Part shown: positions 1-13,794 of the stretch, piece by piece
How the letters are laid out: every line of letters starts with the position of its first letter
Position numbering within the stretch: the first letter of the stretch is position 1
From: Chroicocephalus ridibundus
Taxonomy: Eukaryota; Chordata; Aves; Charadriiformes; Laridae
NCBI RefSeq assembly: GCF_963924245.1
Contig: NC_086289.1
Coordinates: 1,870,001 to 1,934,000, forward strand
Direction: 5' to 3'
Length of the DNA: 64,000 nucleotides
Notes under the pieces: model-generated
Seen by the model: the letters and a program-made list of their open reading frames with translations, nothing else
Database searches by the model: none
What the model was told of the DNA's origin: nothing
Position numbers and translations under genes: made by a program

Positions 1-3000
1 AACTACACGGAATTTCCACGGCTGTAATATACGGCTGTGACAATACTGAATTCTGCTCTTATTGCAGCGGCCACTCAAATAGCAAGTGCCACGGTATCAC
101 AGATTTGTGTTGCAGTGAAGTGTCAGGAAACCTTGGACTTGAACAAGGCTCCCTTCAAGAGCGTACACAACGGCGGGGTATGTTCTTCATGTGGCCCCCA
201 GAGATTTCTTTCACTTATTTTAGACTAGGTTAATCCAAGTTGCAGGAAAAAAAAACCCACAAACAAACAAAAAAATCCAAAAAGAACCAAATAAAGAAAA
301 CTCCCTTTCCCCCTTAAAAAGATGAGGAGTACTGCATTGACTTGATAGGTCACCAGCCATCAGAAAATCAAATTATAACTGTGTAATTTAGGGAAAATGG
401 AGGGAAGAAAGGATGATTTTTGTTCTCCCCCCGCCCCTCCCCGGATTAGCAAATGGAATCAACAGCCCAGGTGGTTAAATACAAGAGAGGAGAGGGATGC
501 AGAGCATAAAGGTGTGCCTTTTGGGGGGGGTGGGCAGGTATTAAACACCTCCACCGCGTCACAGCAACTGAAAACTAAGGCTGTAGAGTAGAATAAGCAC
601 CCCTAAACATAGCTCAGTGCGGAGGAAAAGCGCTTCATGGACAACTCTAGATCAACCTGGGCAACATTTGAAGAACGTCACCTTGAATAAATTACAATAT
701 TTTCTCAGAATCCCTATAGGCAACAAACTGGGCCTTCCAAACACAAAGCACTAACAGCGCTGGATCACGTTTTAATGGAAAAAACACAAGAAAGCCACTG
801 ACTTACAGAAAATTAAGAGTGGCCTCAATTCTCGTGAGAAATATCTGGTTCTATTTACTTTGACTAACAGGAACACGGCACCAGTGCTCGGAACTGGAAA
901 AGGGAGGCTTTTCCGCAGCGCGAACCCACCGCAAGGCAACGGTCTGCTGGCCTCTGCTGAGCCAGGGGGAACGCTGAGGGGAACTCCCGGGGGAAAGGGA
1001 AACCCAGGGAATTCAACAGCCAGAGCAAAACGAAGGAAAACCTACTTCTTATCAACGTCATTTTGTGGAAAAGAGCTCCCTAAGTAAAGGCGGAGATTTT
1101 TTGTTTGGGGGTGAGCAGTTTGGAGAGAGGTTCTGAGAAAATGAGAGGTGTCTCTGAAGGACCCTCTGGTTGACAACCTCAGCCAGGTGACCAAATGCCC
1201 CCTGAAAGTCACCAAAGACCAGTTTGCATTACACGGAGTTACTGGGGCGCGTGCAGTGGACGCCGTCTGACAAAATTCTTGAAAAGTCATGCTGAACACA
1301 TGAAAGGACGAGGCCAAGACCGGGGGGTCTTGATGACTCAGTTTTCTGCCAGTATTTTTTATGCTTTTACAGAATATAATAAAATCTCTGTCAACTAAGT
1401 ATGTAGATGAGCCAGTGTTGGACGTGGTGATAAACGAGGACCGTGTGACAGAGTGGGGTACTCAATCCAGCACGGGGGTAGACCAGGTCCCATAAGGACT
1501 CTTGAGCCTCAGGTGATAAAAGGGGAATCCTTCTTACTTTAGACACAAATATCACAGGTTTTCTGTTGGATTAAATTACAGCAGAAGTGGAGCAGATCAA
1601 GTTCTAGCATAGGAAACAAACCCCCTCAAGCTTGCAACAAGGTAAAAATCAACTGAAAGATACAAAGGTGTAAATAATTTATTTCTAAATAAGGCACCAT
1701 TAGGCTGGACCAAAGAAGGGTTAACACGCACGTCTCAAGCCTAACAGAAGCTAGACTGATATCTACAGACACAACTGTGGTATTAGTATTACCTTTGTAT
1801 CTTAAAATTACTTGTATTTTAATTCTTCTGGCAAAGTTGTGGCAGCGTTTCTGGCAGTGGCCACCAGAGGAGGAAGGCCACCAGCACCCCGGTGGTGTCC
1901 CAGCCCTCGTTGCCCCGCTGGGACGCTGCCCGCTGCCACCCCGACCGAGGCGGCAGCAGGAAAACCAGCCAGGTTTGTGCGAAGCAATGCAGATGTTTAC
2001 CTAATTTAGCTCATTTCATTTCTAAATACATCACCTAATTACAGTAATGGATGGCTTTCAGACTGGTTCAACGAGCAGAAAGGGAGGCTCAGCAAACACC
2101 AAACCACAACCCCTGAAGACTGGAACAAGCTCGACCTACGGGCGCCCTTTGCATCTTCAGCCTGGAGACGGGAGGAGGCTTCCACCCCAGGGCAGGCATA
2201 AAATTTCCCTACAGTAACAGATGAGCTGTTTATCATTCTTCGCAGAATATTTCTTAGCGGCTCCCCAAACACCGTGATGCTGACCAATATTAGATTCTCA
2301 CATACATGGAGAGACTTTCCCACCACTCCCCAATACAACTGAAATTGCTGTCAGCCTCACTTGCTAGTTATTTCTAATATTTCCCCCAATTAAATCCTTA
2401 ATTTTGCATTCAGAATTTTCATTAAACCTTTTCTTAATTGAGAACTAGCAGAATTCCGTTGCAGCATCTTAAAACTCCGGGCCAACTCAAGACTTCACAC
2501 GTGCGGAACCCCCCTGTGGTGGTAAATAGTAAGTATTATGGGGCTCGATGCTCAACTTCAGCCAAGCCAAAGCCACGGCTAAGACTCTTGAAGCTTTAAA
2601 CATCAAAATCTTACTGTGACAATAAAGAAGTCACATGGCTTTTAATACTGATGATAAAGAAAGGCACCATATTTATTTATGATAGGCTCAGTAATTCTAC
2701 ATGGAACGCATTTTCTATGCACTTTGCTTTATGATAGCGTTATATACTACTGGTATTTGTGCAGAGTAACTCCAGAAAGTAAACTAGTTACAGAGCGATG
2801 TACATGGTAATCCACCATAAAATATGCATTTCTAATTTTAAGTAGAAGTCTACACAAACCTAAACACCAGACACTTTAAGATACATTACCTACACTCCAA
2901 GATACATTTCATAGTTTGTGTGTGTTAAGTAACCACTAGCACTACCATCTAATAAAACAAATTCTCTTACGCTGCTGCCTTCCTTGATTCGCCCGCCCCC

Positions 3001-4224
3001 CCGGATACTTCTTAAAACTTTTTAGCTTCCTTGCAGCAAGCTTAACAGCTAGGAAATTAAATGCAAAATATAATTCTGGCCCAGTCACAAAGCTGTATTT
3101 TTCCTTCAGATAAGCGTCACATCAACGATAAAAACCAAATCAGATCAGACCCAACTAACCTGTAGAAGACGCTAATCCTGCCAACTGAGTAAACACAGAA
3201 ACTACAGAATTACAGAAAAATAAGGCTCTAGAAAAAGTTAATCTGGAAAAATCTTCTACTAAAGCAGTCATCCCAATGCAGAATGAAATGCATGGGCAGC
3301 CTTTCCCCAGAGCCCTCCCCTGCAGAGACTTTCCAATCTGTTTGGCCAGTTTGCTCCAGAATATCAGCAGAGGTTTCATGATTCCCGGTCGGGAACTCTC
3401 CTGCTCCAATTTAAATCTTTCTGTCCTCTTCTGCACAGGCACCTCAGCACGTTTGGTTTTTTCCCCCTTCATACACAACATTTTCTAGACCCCATCATGG
3501 CTTTCACAGAAACCACGACTGATCTAATGTCGGTTGGACTCAGCTGTGCGTATTTCTCCATCCGTGTCCCAGAACAGCGGGACGTCACCCACTCTAACCT
3601 TTGGCTTTTCGCGCGCCCACATGGCGACTCGCATCCACCATCCGCATGTCCTGTCCTGCTGGAAGGCTCCCTGCGAGTGGTCTGCCTTGTATTTGGCCAT
3701 TATTTAGTCTTGATAAAGACCTGAATATTTGACTATTTTCAGCTGTATCACCTTTATTTGAGACTGTTTTGTCAATGTGTGAGAATTGTTGTACACACTG
3801 ACTCTGCCTTGTAGTCCACCTCCATTCCCCACCACCTTGATGCCACCTGAAAATTTAGGATCTGTGCTAGCTCAAGCCATTTCTCTAGACAGCAGCAAGA
3901 ATGCCACCTGAGGATGTTCAACGTCTTCCTAAAAATCAAAACACCTTCCCCTTCTCACTTAAGTAAAAAGCCTGATATGCAAAGAGTAAATTGATAAAAC
4001 CATAATTTGCCAGATCCACAATGGTTGCTGCACCCTTCTTTGTCAGCGTCCAAGAGCTTCAAGTAAAAAATCTGGAATAAAGCAGAGGCAAACCAAGTCA
4101 AGTCATTTCCCAGATTTATTTTACACTTTACCCAAGGCCCCTCTACCATCGGTAGATGCTACTTGCTTCTCCCCGTTTGATCCAAGGGCTTGCCCAGCCT
4201 CCGTCAATTCTCAGCAGTGTCTGC
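1..4224. other. Unique non-coding sequence
   Basis: No gene or repeat family is recognised here. The longest open frames are about 100 codons on either strand and have no known domain. A GC-richer patch lies at about 1860-1970, with several CG dinucleotides and runs of CCAG/GCTGCC type, too short to call an island. At about 3830-3870 the minus strand weakly resembles the FADD-box region of a CR1 reverse transcriptase. If real, this is a continuation of the old CR1 remnant that begins at about 4225. Confidence 0.5.
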
Positions 4225-5105
4225 TGGTGCGACGACAAGTGCTTTAGCCAGTCCCTTAAGTATCCTCAGATTAAAACCATCAGCCCTTTTAAAGCAGGCA
4301 GGACTCTAACAGTAGATCTCCTAGGTTGAGATCTTACCCATTTTCTGCTGGTATTAATTGTGCTAACCATCTGCTCACTTTTGATTTTTTTTAATTGAAA
4401 ACAAATGCAAAAAGTCATTGAACACTTCAGTCTCATTTGCTAATAGCTCCCTGCTTCCCTCAAGTAGCAGGCCAAACACTTTACTTGGTCTTCCTCTTAT
4501 TACTAATGTACTTACCAATCGATTTCTCTGTGTCTCCTGCTAGTTCCATCTTATTTTGTGCCTTACTTCCTTATTTTGTCCTTGTGCGCTGCTGCTATTC
4601 CCTTTGTACTCTTTCTTCTGAAGCGAGCTGCCCTTGTTCTCTTTTCTTTCTTTTGTTTAAGGTCCTTGAATGTCCAGTCTGTGATGTTGCCGTGCAGGTT
4701 TCACCCATCTTCTTCCTCTTCCCGATGCTGAAACTTCTCTCCCCTTTGATTAGGGACAGATCTTTGCAGTTTTATATTAAACTTCTCTCCTGTAAGAACT
4801 CAGCTGCCAGGTTATGAAACCCTGTTTTCTTGAAGGGCACTGCTTTCATTTTGCAGGTTTTCCTGTTTTTTCTGGGGGTTGTGGTTCAGCACCTCCCCAG
4901 TCACTCGTGCTTACGCTATCTCACAGCTTTGCATCATGACTCAATACCACCCTATCAAAATAAACATCTAAGAGCTTCTTCCCCCCTTTTCCCTATGTCC
5001 AAAAGCGTCAGCTCGTTGCAACAATTTCACTGTATTTGTCCCCAAAGAGGTGCCTGAGGAGTTATGTCCTTATGTCCCAGACATCGACTGTCCATAGACC
5101 AGGAT
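4225..5105 (-). repeat. Ancient CR1-type LINE remnant, endonuclease-RT linker and start of RT
   Basis: This is a heavily decayed piece of a CR1 retrotransposon pol gene lying on the minus strand. The minus strand at about 4230-4270 reads like the CR1 stretch DGxHPRVLKELAD, here as FNLRILKGLAKAL. At about 4400-4440 it reads TEVFNDF, the CR1 motif just upstream. Further right, 4480-4625 follows the order of CR1 sequence known from birds and reptiles (cttcctcttattactaatg, then gctagttccat, then ttttgtgcctta, then tttgtactc when read on the plus strand). 4832-4870 and 4955-4990 match later blocks in the same order. Stops and indels break every frame, so it cannot make protein. The ends are uncertain by about 50 bases. 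The pattern match is from memory of the family, without alignment. A 126-codon plus-strand open frame across 4437-4817 is a by-product of the antisense CR1 sequence. Confidence 0.65.
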
Positions 5106-8100
5106 GTTCTAGACTCTGCTTTGTCCCACAGGTGGGAACACTTTACCTTAGTGGGGCTTGTTACCCTGATTTGAAGCCCTATGAATTTTTAAAATGCAGA
5201 AAAGCACATTTATGACAAACAGTTATTTGGTAGTCAGGAGGAAGAGAATCAAGAGTGTCAGTGAGTAAATTCTCTGATACTTCACTTGAGGCGATAAGAA
5301 CATGTATTAAAAATGAAAAATGTTTATTAAATCTTGGCAGCTCCTGGTAGAACCAAACCTGTCAGCCTTCGTGGTGACACAGGTGGGACATCCAGTTTTC
5401 CAAGTGACTATTTGGGCTCCTAAGGAGGATCTATTTATCAGATTTCCTTGACCAATATTTCCCTGCTTCAGTGCAAGATTATACTGTACCTCTTAGACCA
5501 TTATAAGGAAATGAGGAACTTCCTTATAACCCATTTGTGCTGAACTGCACGACCTTTTATGTATTATCTGTCTTTGGTAAGGCTAGCCCACCAGCCAATC
5601 TGTGCTTTATCGACAATACGTGGCTTTATTCATCTGGTGTGGTAGAAGAGATTATCCGTACCTACTGGAAATACCAGGTTTAGTAGTTAATCTGAACACC
5701 ATTATGGTATTCCTTATACTTGAAGCTTTGACATACCTCCTACAATCAAACGACTTCAGTTCACTGCTCTGACACGTAAAGGTGCAACTCTCCTTCTGCC
5801 TTGTTCAAGTTTAAAAGGAAAAACCACATCCCTAACACCACAAATCCTCTCTCATAAAAAAAAAAATAAATGTAGGAGGAAGTGTTTGTTTCTTTAAATT
5901 CACACGTTCAGTGTAGGTAGAATTGTAAATCGCATTGTTGCCTTATGAATATTCTGGGCATATAGTATCCCCTCGTTTATGTTGGTGGGATTAGGGCAAA
6001 AAGAAGTCAAAATAAACTGGTGTAATGAATCTTGAAAATTGCTGTGTGAAGATAAACTTATTTCATGCCCAGAAATCAGGAAATACCAATCCTTAACCCA
6101 CATTAAAATTAGTTTACTTTGGGAAAAGTTGCTTAAGTGAGAATTTCTTCACAATTATTGTACATTCAAACTACTTTTCTATAAAATCATAAAACTAGAT
6201 TCACGTGTGAGAACAGTAATGGTATATAAATGGTATATAAATACAACCCACCCCCTCAGGGGGACGACAAGAACGTAAAGACTCTATACAGATAGGATGT
6301 GGGATTCCACCTTAGGCCTGAGGGATACAGAACAACTAAGATATTTCAATATTTAAGATACTTAATATTTTCAACTCATTCTTCGCTTCACCTGATAAGT
6401 CTTCTGTGCCCATTCATGGCTCCTGGGTAGGGAAGCCATCACTTGGAAGTGCTGATGGCAGAGCTCCCTGGCTGTGAAGTAAGTGAGATCTCCTCTTGAA
6501 CAAATCCTCTTCACAAAAACACAAGGATCTGTAATTTTTAGGCCTTTTTGTATCCTGGTTTTCTCACCACCGTCATTTTCACCCTCCAAGAGCAGCGTGA
6601 TTTGAAGACATACAAATACTTCAAGCAGGGCCTCTACGTTTGGGCAAGCTGTGCTAATACATCTGAATCCGTGTGATAAACCTGACCTACGGGTTAATCC
6701 ATTTTACAAAGCCTAAAGAGAGATCAATTTTCTCCTTAAAACAGATAGCCCCAGTAAAATTTAACGCGGTATTTCCAACTCTTACAGCAGTTAAAGTTTT
6801 TAGGGTCGGATTATTCAGTGTAATTCAGGGGCACACTGAACCCATTTAACTGTCGTGAGGTTCAAAACCCCTATTTCGGTACCTTTCCTACAGCAACAGG
6901 AAAACGTCGGACCTTTTTCATTTAAAAAATACATTTTCTTACTTGACATTGGAATACACATGCTACTGACAAAGGGAACACACCTGGACAATGAAGCAAT
7001 CGCTTAATCAACACTAAAAGGTGCTCACGTAGTTTAAGTCTGTAAAACTCCCCTCCCGGCCCCCCTCAGAACGGACAGAGCTATCTGACAGCCAGCGGGA
7101 AGCAGAAATCCCTCATCCTGTGGAAAAAATATACATATAAAGAGACACGTTGAAGAAAGGAACCGTGGGATTTAAATCTCGGACCTTCTCAAAATAGAGC
7201 AAACCAAAGCATCCTGGATATTTGATTTAATACACGGCTTCCATCTGACATACCAAGGAAGAGCCGCTCGGTCTGTTGGATTTATTACAGCTTTACAAAG
7301 TGGGGTTTTTTTTGACAGTAATTTTTTCTGTGAATAACAACGCTGGTGTTTGGAGCAGGCTGTGAAGCAGAGGCTCAGGGTCCTTGGCCTCTCTGTTTAC
7401 AGTTATGCTGCCACTTCTCATGTTGCCTCTGCAGGTCATATGGGAATAGTCCAAAATGCACCACTACACGTTTTTGTCTCCTCAGAACAGTGTTTTTCAC
7501 ACTATTATAGTTAGGAGTATGCCAGAGTTTACACTTCAGATTTTATTTTTCAGAGGTGCATAATTATATAAAATTTACTTCCCACTCAGCTGCCTATACA
7601 CAACTGTACAAAGAACTTAAACATATTTGGTTCATTGCTTTTGAAGTCAGATATTCCGCTCTATTTGTGATTTGGGGTTACAGCAGCACAGGATACAGGG
7701 CTTTCCAGTTCTGCATCTGCACACGGCCGTCACAAAATTGGAAAGAAATCCCTGTTTCCCATTCTTGAAAGCTGGGTTTCCTGCTGGAGCTGAACACTCT
7801 GCATTCCTCCCCCTAACAAATATCGGAAAAAAAATTGTTTACGCTCTTTCTTTGTTGCCATCAGATTCCAATGTCACATTATCTTCCACTGTTTATCCAT
7901 CTGAGGAACATGGGAAATGTGAAATGATTTTTTTGTGTGCCTGTCCAACAATGCTAATTTGACATTTCTGTTATTTCTGACCAGCCCAAGCAATTACGGG
8001 ACACAGCGCAGAATTTACACCAAGCTGCTTGCAAGGGAAGCGGCGGTTCTTGTGGTAGTAGTAATTACGATTCGTCCCAGCAACCACCCCCTCTGAGCAA

Positions 8101-8156
8101 CTGGAACTGCCATTTCAGTTGCTGCCACCAGTCAACCCATAGCTCAGCTTCCTTTT
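5106..8156. other. Unique AT-rich non-coding sequence
   Basis: No gene or repeat family is seen. Open frames are all below 100 codons and unrecognised. An 11-bp unit ATGGTATATAA occurs twice in tandem at 6219-6240. Although TATA-like, nothing around it supports a promoter. Confidence 0.45.
6219..6240. repeat. 11-bp tandem duplication
   Basis: The unit ATGGTATATAA is present at 6219-6229 and again, identically, at 6230-6240. It is probably a slippage product. Confidence 0.7.
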
Positions 8157-8177
8157 AAAAAAAAAAAAAAAAAAAAA
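8157..8177 (+). repeat. Poly-A run of 21 bases
   Basis: Twenty-one consecutive A follow CTTTT. This could be the tail of a retroposed sequence reading on the plus strand. The 150-200 bases upstream match no family I know, and I see no flanking duplication, so a plain homopolymer is equally likely. Confidence 0.85.
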
Positions 8178-11100
8178 GATACCCACAACTTATTCTCTGA
8201 TAAACCCTGAACTTGGAAATCCCCTACTTTCACCTCCACCGCATCAGTTCTTGCACCCCAGGGGTCAAAGTTAAGCACACGCTTCCAGGAAGAAAAGTTT
8301 TCTGACCGTTTAAAGGAGAGTTACTGCTTGTGGAGGAGTTTAGGAGCCTTCTGCATCTTCTCATTATTACTAGAACACCCATTTTAACCAAAATATACAT
8401 CAACATAATTACAGAAAGACAGTAATATTGCAGGATTTTATATGAAATGCATCTTGTCCATAGATTCAAATAATCTCTGCTACTGAGATTTTAGGGTTAT
8501 TAGTGCTCAACAGATGGGGCTTAAAGATCCAAGGGGCAAAAGAGTTTTGTTCTCTTGGGAAAGTTAAGCTTTAACTCAACGCCTCGCTCAGAGAAGACTC
8601 GACAGCCCAACGCTACAGGGACTCAGCTGCACCTTCAAGAATGTGGCCATTTACTTAGAAAACAAGTGTTTGTTTGGTATCATATACTTCTGGATTTCAG
8701 TTATTTATGTGAAAACATCTAATTTGTTGGCGGAGATAATTCTCTGTCCAATCTCATGCTATGCTGATGTCCCATGTGGCAGAGGTAAGAAGAAACTCAA
8801 CAGCAAACTGCAGACCACGCGACAAGAGTTTGCACGAGTGAAGTTACCATCAACCATACAACTGTGGAACTATTTGGAAGTAAATACAGACTTTAGACAC
8901 ATAGATGGGGTTACATCATCAGATATTTCACAGAAAATTGTAGGTTCAAGAATCCCTGTAAAAAACCAACCACTGGCCACTTGGTCCCAAGTGAGTCCTA
9001 TGGAAAACTGCTGAGGTTTATGCTGCGGTTGTGCGTTCTGAAGGGTAGAAGGTTCCTTGATGGTTCCTCAGCCAAGGACAGCAGAAATCCACATTGAATA
9101 CTTAGTCAACAAGCCTCATATGGGAGGATAATGGCTCTAGGTATTTTTAGTCAATAAAAAGGAAAAAAATACCCAAGTGTGTCTGACAAAGAGGGTCTGG
9201 AAGATTGGAGGATTTTGAAATGTTAAGACAGAAAGCTTCTTATTTCATTCAATTTGAGAGGTGAAGGGGGAACTGTGCCACAGTTTGGAGGCAAGAATAA
9301 AAATTCCATGAAACAGTCTCATGAGACAACTGATAGCACTCATCCATAGTTGGTGACACTCTGACTCTTTCATGAAAAAGGCAATTTTGCTTCCCAGAAA
9401 AAATATTCTGGCACTGGGGATTCAAGAGGACAAGGCTCTCACGGCGATTTCTGACTTTCTAACCCATATTAATATCTCCAGTTATCAAATCCAGAACTTC
9501 AAACTGTGACTTTGTTACAAAGAGGATTCTCAAAAAAAATACAAAAAGCTCTCTCCTCTGTCACATATTTACAGCTGAAGAAATCCTGTCCGTTTAGCCA
9601 ATTCTTTCCCAATAAAATTTCCCATTTTAATGCAGCTTAACAGAAAGGTCTTATCAGGAATGAAGGTGTATTATACATCTCAAACCTATGCTAGCAGCTG
9701 GAGATACTCTGAAAATCATTTAAAATAACGTTTTAATCACAAAATAATCACTTAAAACTAAAATCTTGATACAATAGACTGGGACAAAAGATTGAGAGCA
9801 ATTTTTTAGTCTCTAACAGAGTATCTAAAGTCTTCCTTTATGGTGTATTTTTGTTCATTTTGTCAGGTATTTTCTTTGATATATATAAAATTGACCTCGT
9901 GCATGGGACCTGAAATACCTGAAATCCTATTTGCTCTTTTTAAAAAGCAAGCCTGAGTTGTACTGGAATTAGATAAAACCATCTCCCTAATGAATGAACG
10001 CGAACAGAAGATGGGGAGATGCTCTGGAAAGGAAAGGTTGGTTTCTAAGAAAACTCGCCATACAACACAAAAATGGTTCTTGGACAAGTTGCCCGAAAAG
10101 AAAATTTCACACTTCCAAAGAAAGGGCGAGCATCATCCAAGCCTTGAAAACCAGCATTTTTTTTTAAGATGTAAGACTTTTCGGTTTTGTTTTTCTGCTA
10201 TTGGAAAGAGATGGAAACAATTACAGAAAGTAGGTGATGAACATTTCTAGAAAGAATGGAACACGACTGGCAAATGCAAACATTTAGTGCGGATTGAATT
10301 AATTTTGCATTGTAGCCTTTCGCACTTCTGAGGAAATTAATTCTGGGAACTACAAGATGAGAAGCTACTGGCTTGTTTCCAGTACCTCCTCACAGTCATC
10401 TGTTCAAAAATCAGCTTCACAATTGCATATTTATTTTGGATGAATTACCAGTTTCTAGTGTTTTGAACAGCAAAGACAGACAGCTAAAATATTTACATTA
10501 AAGACCAGACACCAGTAGAAGAACTGCTAATTGTTTGCATGCAAAATGATTTTTCCTAAAAAGAATAAAGAGCAAGGAAAAGAAAAGGTGGTTGAGGTTT
10601 TGGAAATCATTCCAACTTTTATCCAAAGAAATGGCTGTACTTCCGAAACAAACTACTATCCCCTCATTGCCAATGAATTGCTCTGAATTAGGTATTACAG
10701 AAAGTATTTGACTTTACAAACTTACTTAGGAACAAGCATACGGTTCGGGTCACTTGTACTAAGTGACTGGTTTGGGGAGACGCACACAAATGTTTTTCTT
10801 AACTGTAACTGATCTCTAAACAGGAATACGGGCTGATGATTTTAAACAAATACTCCGGCAGAACCCACATGTGTGTTTTTAGTACACGAAAACCCCCTAT
10901 ACAACACCCAACTCAACAGTCGCTCGTGTCAAGCCTGCTCGCTCCAGAAAGTGTCTCTGGTGCAAGAGGGAGTCGGTGCCTTGGACAAGATGAAATGTCA
11001 TTCCTGTCTCTACATCCTTAATCAAACCTTATGACACACGAACAGCTAACAACTGCATCTTATTTATACCATTAGACGTACTCACTACTGTGCTGCAATG

Positions 11101-13794
11101 TGAATTAAGTTGTTAAAATTTCAGGACTCAGCCTGACATTTCCTCCTCACTCGCAGACCATCAAACCTCCGCTGCTCGCCTATAATAAGTTGTATTTGTT
11201 CCGAACGTCGTGTTTGGCGTGATGCTGTGGTTCAAGAAGTTGTAATCTGTACGGAAACATTTTGCCTGCCTGGCAACAGGACCGATTTCTATTTGCATGG
11301 TAATGAGACATTTCATTTGACAAGGTGTTGAAGGAAAAGCTGCAATAATTTTAACAGTTGGGTGTTACACTTTAAAACTCATTCAGCAAATCTGGGAAAA
11401 AAACAGTGCTTCGATACCAAACTTTACGCGAGTGGAGCATGGAGTGGTAAAAGGGACCAAATCCTACTGAAAAAAAAAAATAATCAGAGCACCCACCGTA
11501 TTAGTTGAAATATTAAACTAGATGGTACAAAGGCAAATATTGCGATGTTTTACTGTCTCCCGTGCAGTAAGGCAGGCCCCGGAGACAGACAGACAGGCTG
11601 GCAGCAGCGCAGAGACGGACGCAGGGGGGTTTCCATCTCACTTAACCCCTAATCAAAATGAACTTGGACTCCACCTCTGCTCCAACCAAGAGCCCCAATG
11701 TTAACTTTAAATAATCTAATTAACCTGAGGTTTGCTATCTTCTCCCCCTTTTTTACACTACAAAAAACAAACTTTGCTTTTACTTTAGAAAACTGGGACT
11801 CGTATTGGGTCATCTGTACTGCTGAAAATGTGATAGTATCTTTGACCTCGGACGCGTAGCTTGAATAATGATGTAGGCATTCGACTAGATGATAAACAGA
11901 GATCTTATTTCCTCTGCGAGGAAGCACTCAGAAATTTAACGAAGGCCAGTGCAGCAGAGGTGTTCCGACGGGTTAGAAAAATAAAAGTCACATGGATTCA
12001 CCTAAACCCAGTGAATCGGGGCAGCATGCTGACATCATGGAAAAGGGATCCGAAAGATTCTCCTAGATTCAAATTTAAAAAAAAATACATAATTATTAGG
12101 CAACTAGTTAACCCGTCAGTGTTGTTAAACATCTCCCATATTAATGGTACCATTGGTTTCCCGGGCCTTCGAACCTCAAGCCAGGTGATGCTGGACCACA
12201 GCAGCCTGTTGTGGGGCTGGCACGGCCCCCCTCGACCCTGGGACCCCCAGGACCAGGGCGGGGGGTGGGGACGACAAAGAGAACTGAGGCCCTTGTTAGC
12301 GGAAAGCACCAGAATGCCACTATTTGAGTCCCCGCTCCAGAAAAGCCGCGCTGGGAAACAACAACCCACATTTCAGAGAGTGCCTGCCCATTTCCTCCCC
12401 CACCCAGCCTGCAGCACTTCTCTGCACCTTTGAACAGGTATTTTGGCCTGTTTATTTTCTAACTGCTGGCAGTCTCTCCTATAAACTTGATCAAACAGCA
12501 GTACAGATAAAATATAACAATATTTAGCAGGTAAACATGGTATAACCAGCAAGGTAAACATGAAATAACCAGTACTACTGCGTGTAGGGGTGTGATGGCT
12601 TGGCCGGCCCAGCCCCGGGAGGACACACACGTTTAGAAACTTCAGCTAAGTTCCGCAAACAGCGACATGCCGCTATTTCATTATTTCTTTTTAAGACAGC
12701 TAAGCTCATCTAAATTATTCACAGCATAATTCAGAAAGAGGTTACTAACAGTCACCAAGAGGCTACTTCTACCAGCTCCATCTGGAAACAAAGCATTTCA
12801 GTATTTTTCTTGCAAAACTAGTATTTCACTCGGCAACCGGGAAATTACTAAAAGCTGCTGCCGTCCACAGTGATTGCATTCGCTTTCCTTGTCAGAGCAG
12901 ATGCTGAGCTGCTGCCGGAACACCCAGACTTCTTATAAGCCACAGCTTATCTCATGCAAGAGAAGCTAAAATCGGCGTTGCCAACCCTTGCCGCATGTCG
13001 CAACGTGAATCAAAAAAGCAGAGAGAATCGCTTTAGCTTTCGCCATCTCTACACAGCCAAGAGGCACTTTGCTTTTTCTAAGGAAACTTCAGATTTTGGC
13101 TGCATGGACTTGGGTAAACCCCACAAGTGTTTTTCAGCTTTGTAGATTCAAACCCCAAACCACCTTTGCCGAGATGAGAATGACAGGTCCACTTCAAGTC
13201 AAATGAGACTAAAGAGACATGGTACTGCCTAAAAAACCGCATGAACTTCGTGTTTCATAGCTTTTCCTTTGCTGACGGAGAATTCACACAATTGTATTCC
13301 TTCTTCAAAGTTAATATTTAAGTGAATTCACCTACAGCAGCTGTGGTTGTGCTTGTTACTCTAAGACACACCAAGTTCTCCAACCTAGGCTAAGTCATGT
13401 TTAACTGCAGTTTTGAAACAAAGCTTTGATGTAAGAGGCCACCAAACCTGTAGGAGAGTATCAGAGTCTGACCAGTCGCATGTTCCCCTGACCTGGTGTC
13501 CCTCCAGACTGCCATCACTGCCAAAAACTTCAGGAACAGGACAGGACAAACTCCGTGACAGAGGATGATGGTCCAGCCTATCCATACCCCCTCCCAAAGC
13601 CTTTCCAATCCCCAGCAACAGAGAGGGGGTTTCATTCTCCATAGCACAGCACTTTGCATCTAACGTAACTGCACACACCATTACCTGCACCAACATCCCA
13701 GCCCTGCCAAAGAGACTATACATTTTGCCATTTAGTGATAAAGTCCATGAGTTTGCCTTACTAAGTTTGCATTTGCCCTTTCCTCCATGAAAAT
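8178..13794. other. Unique non-coding sequence
   Basis: No recognisable gene or repeat family. The larger open frames are 8643-9014 (+, 123 codons) and 11861-12433 (+, 190 codons), the latter opposite a 123-codon minus frame at 11998-12369. Neither shows a known domain. A GC-richer patch runs from about 12170 to 12300. An exon-like segment at 8701-8784, with AG before it and GTAAGA after it, is reported as a finding. Confidence 0.45.

Noticed and set aside
6219..6242. TATATAA words as a possible promoter
   Set aside because: They are part of an 11-bp tandem duplication in AT-rich DNA, with no CpG, initiator or downstream transcript evidence.
7980..8177. Retroposed gene copy ending in the A21 run
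   Set aside because: The sequence before the poly-A matches no gene or SINE I know, no flanking duplication is seen, and no open frame is present.
11861..12433. 190-codon plus-strand open frame
   Set aside because: No recognisable domain. A 123-codon frame is open on the opposite strand over the same bases, and no ribosome or splice context supports it.
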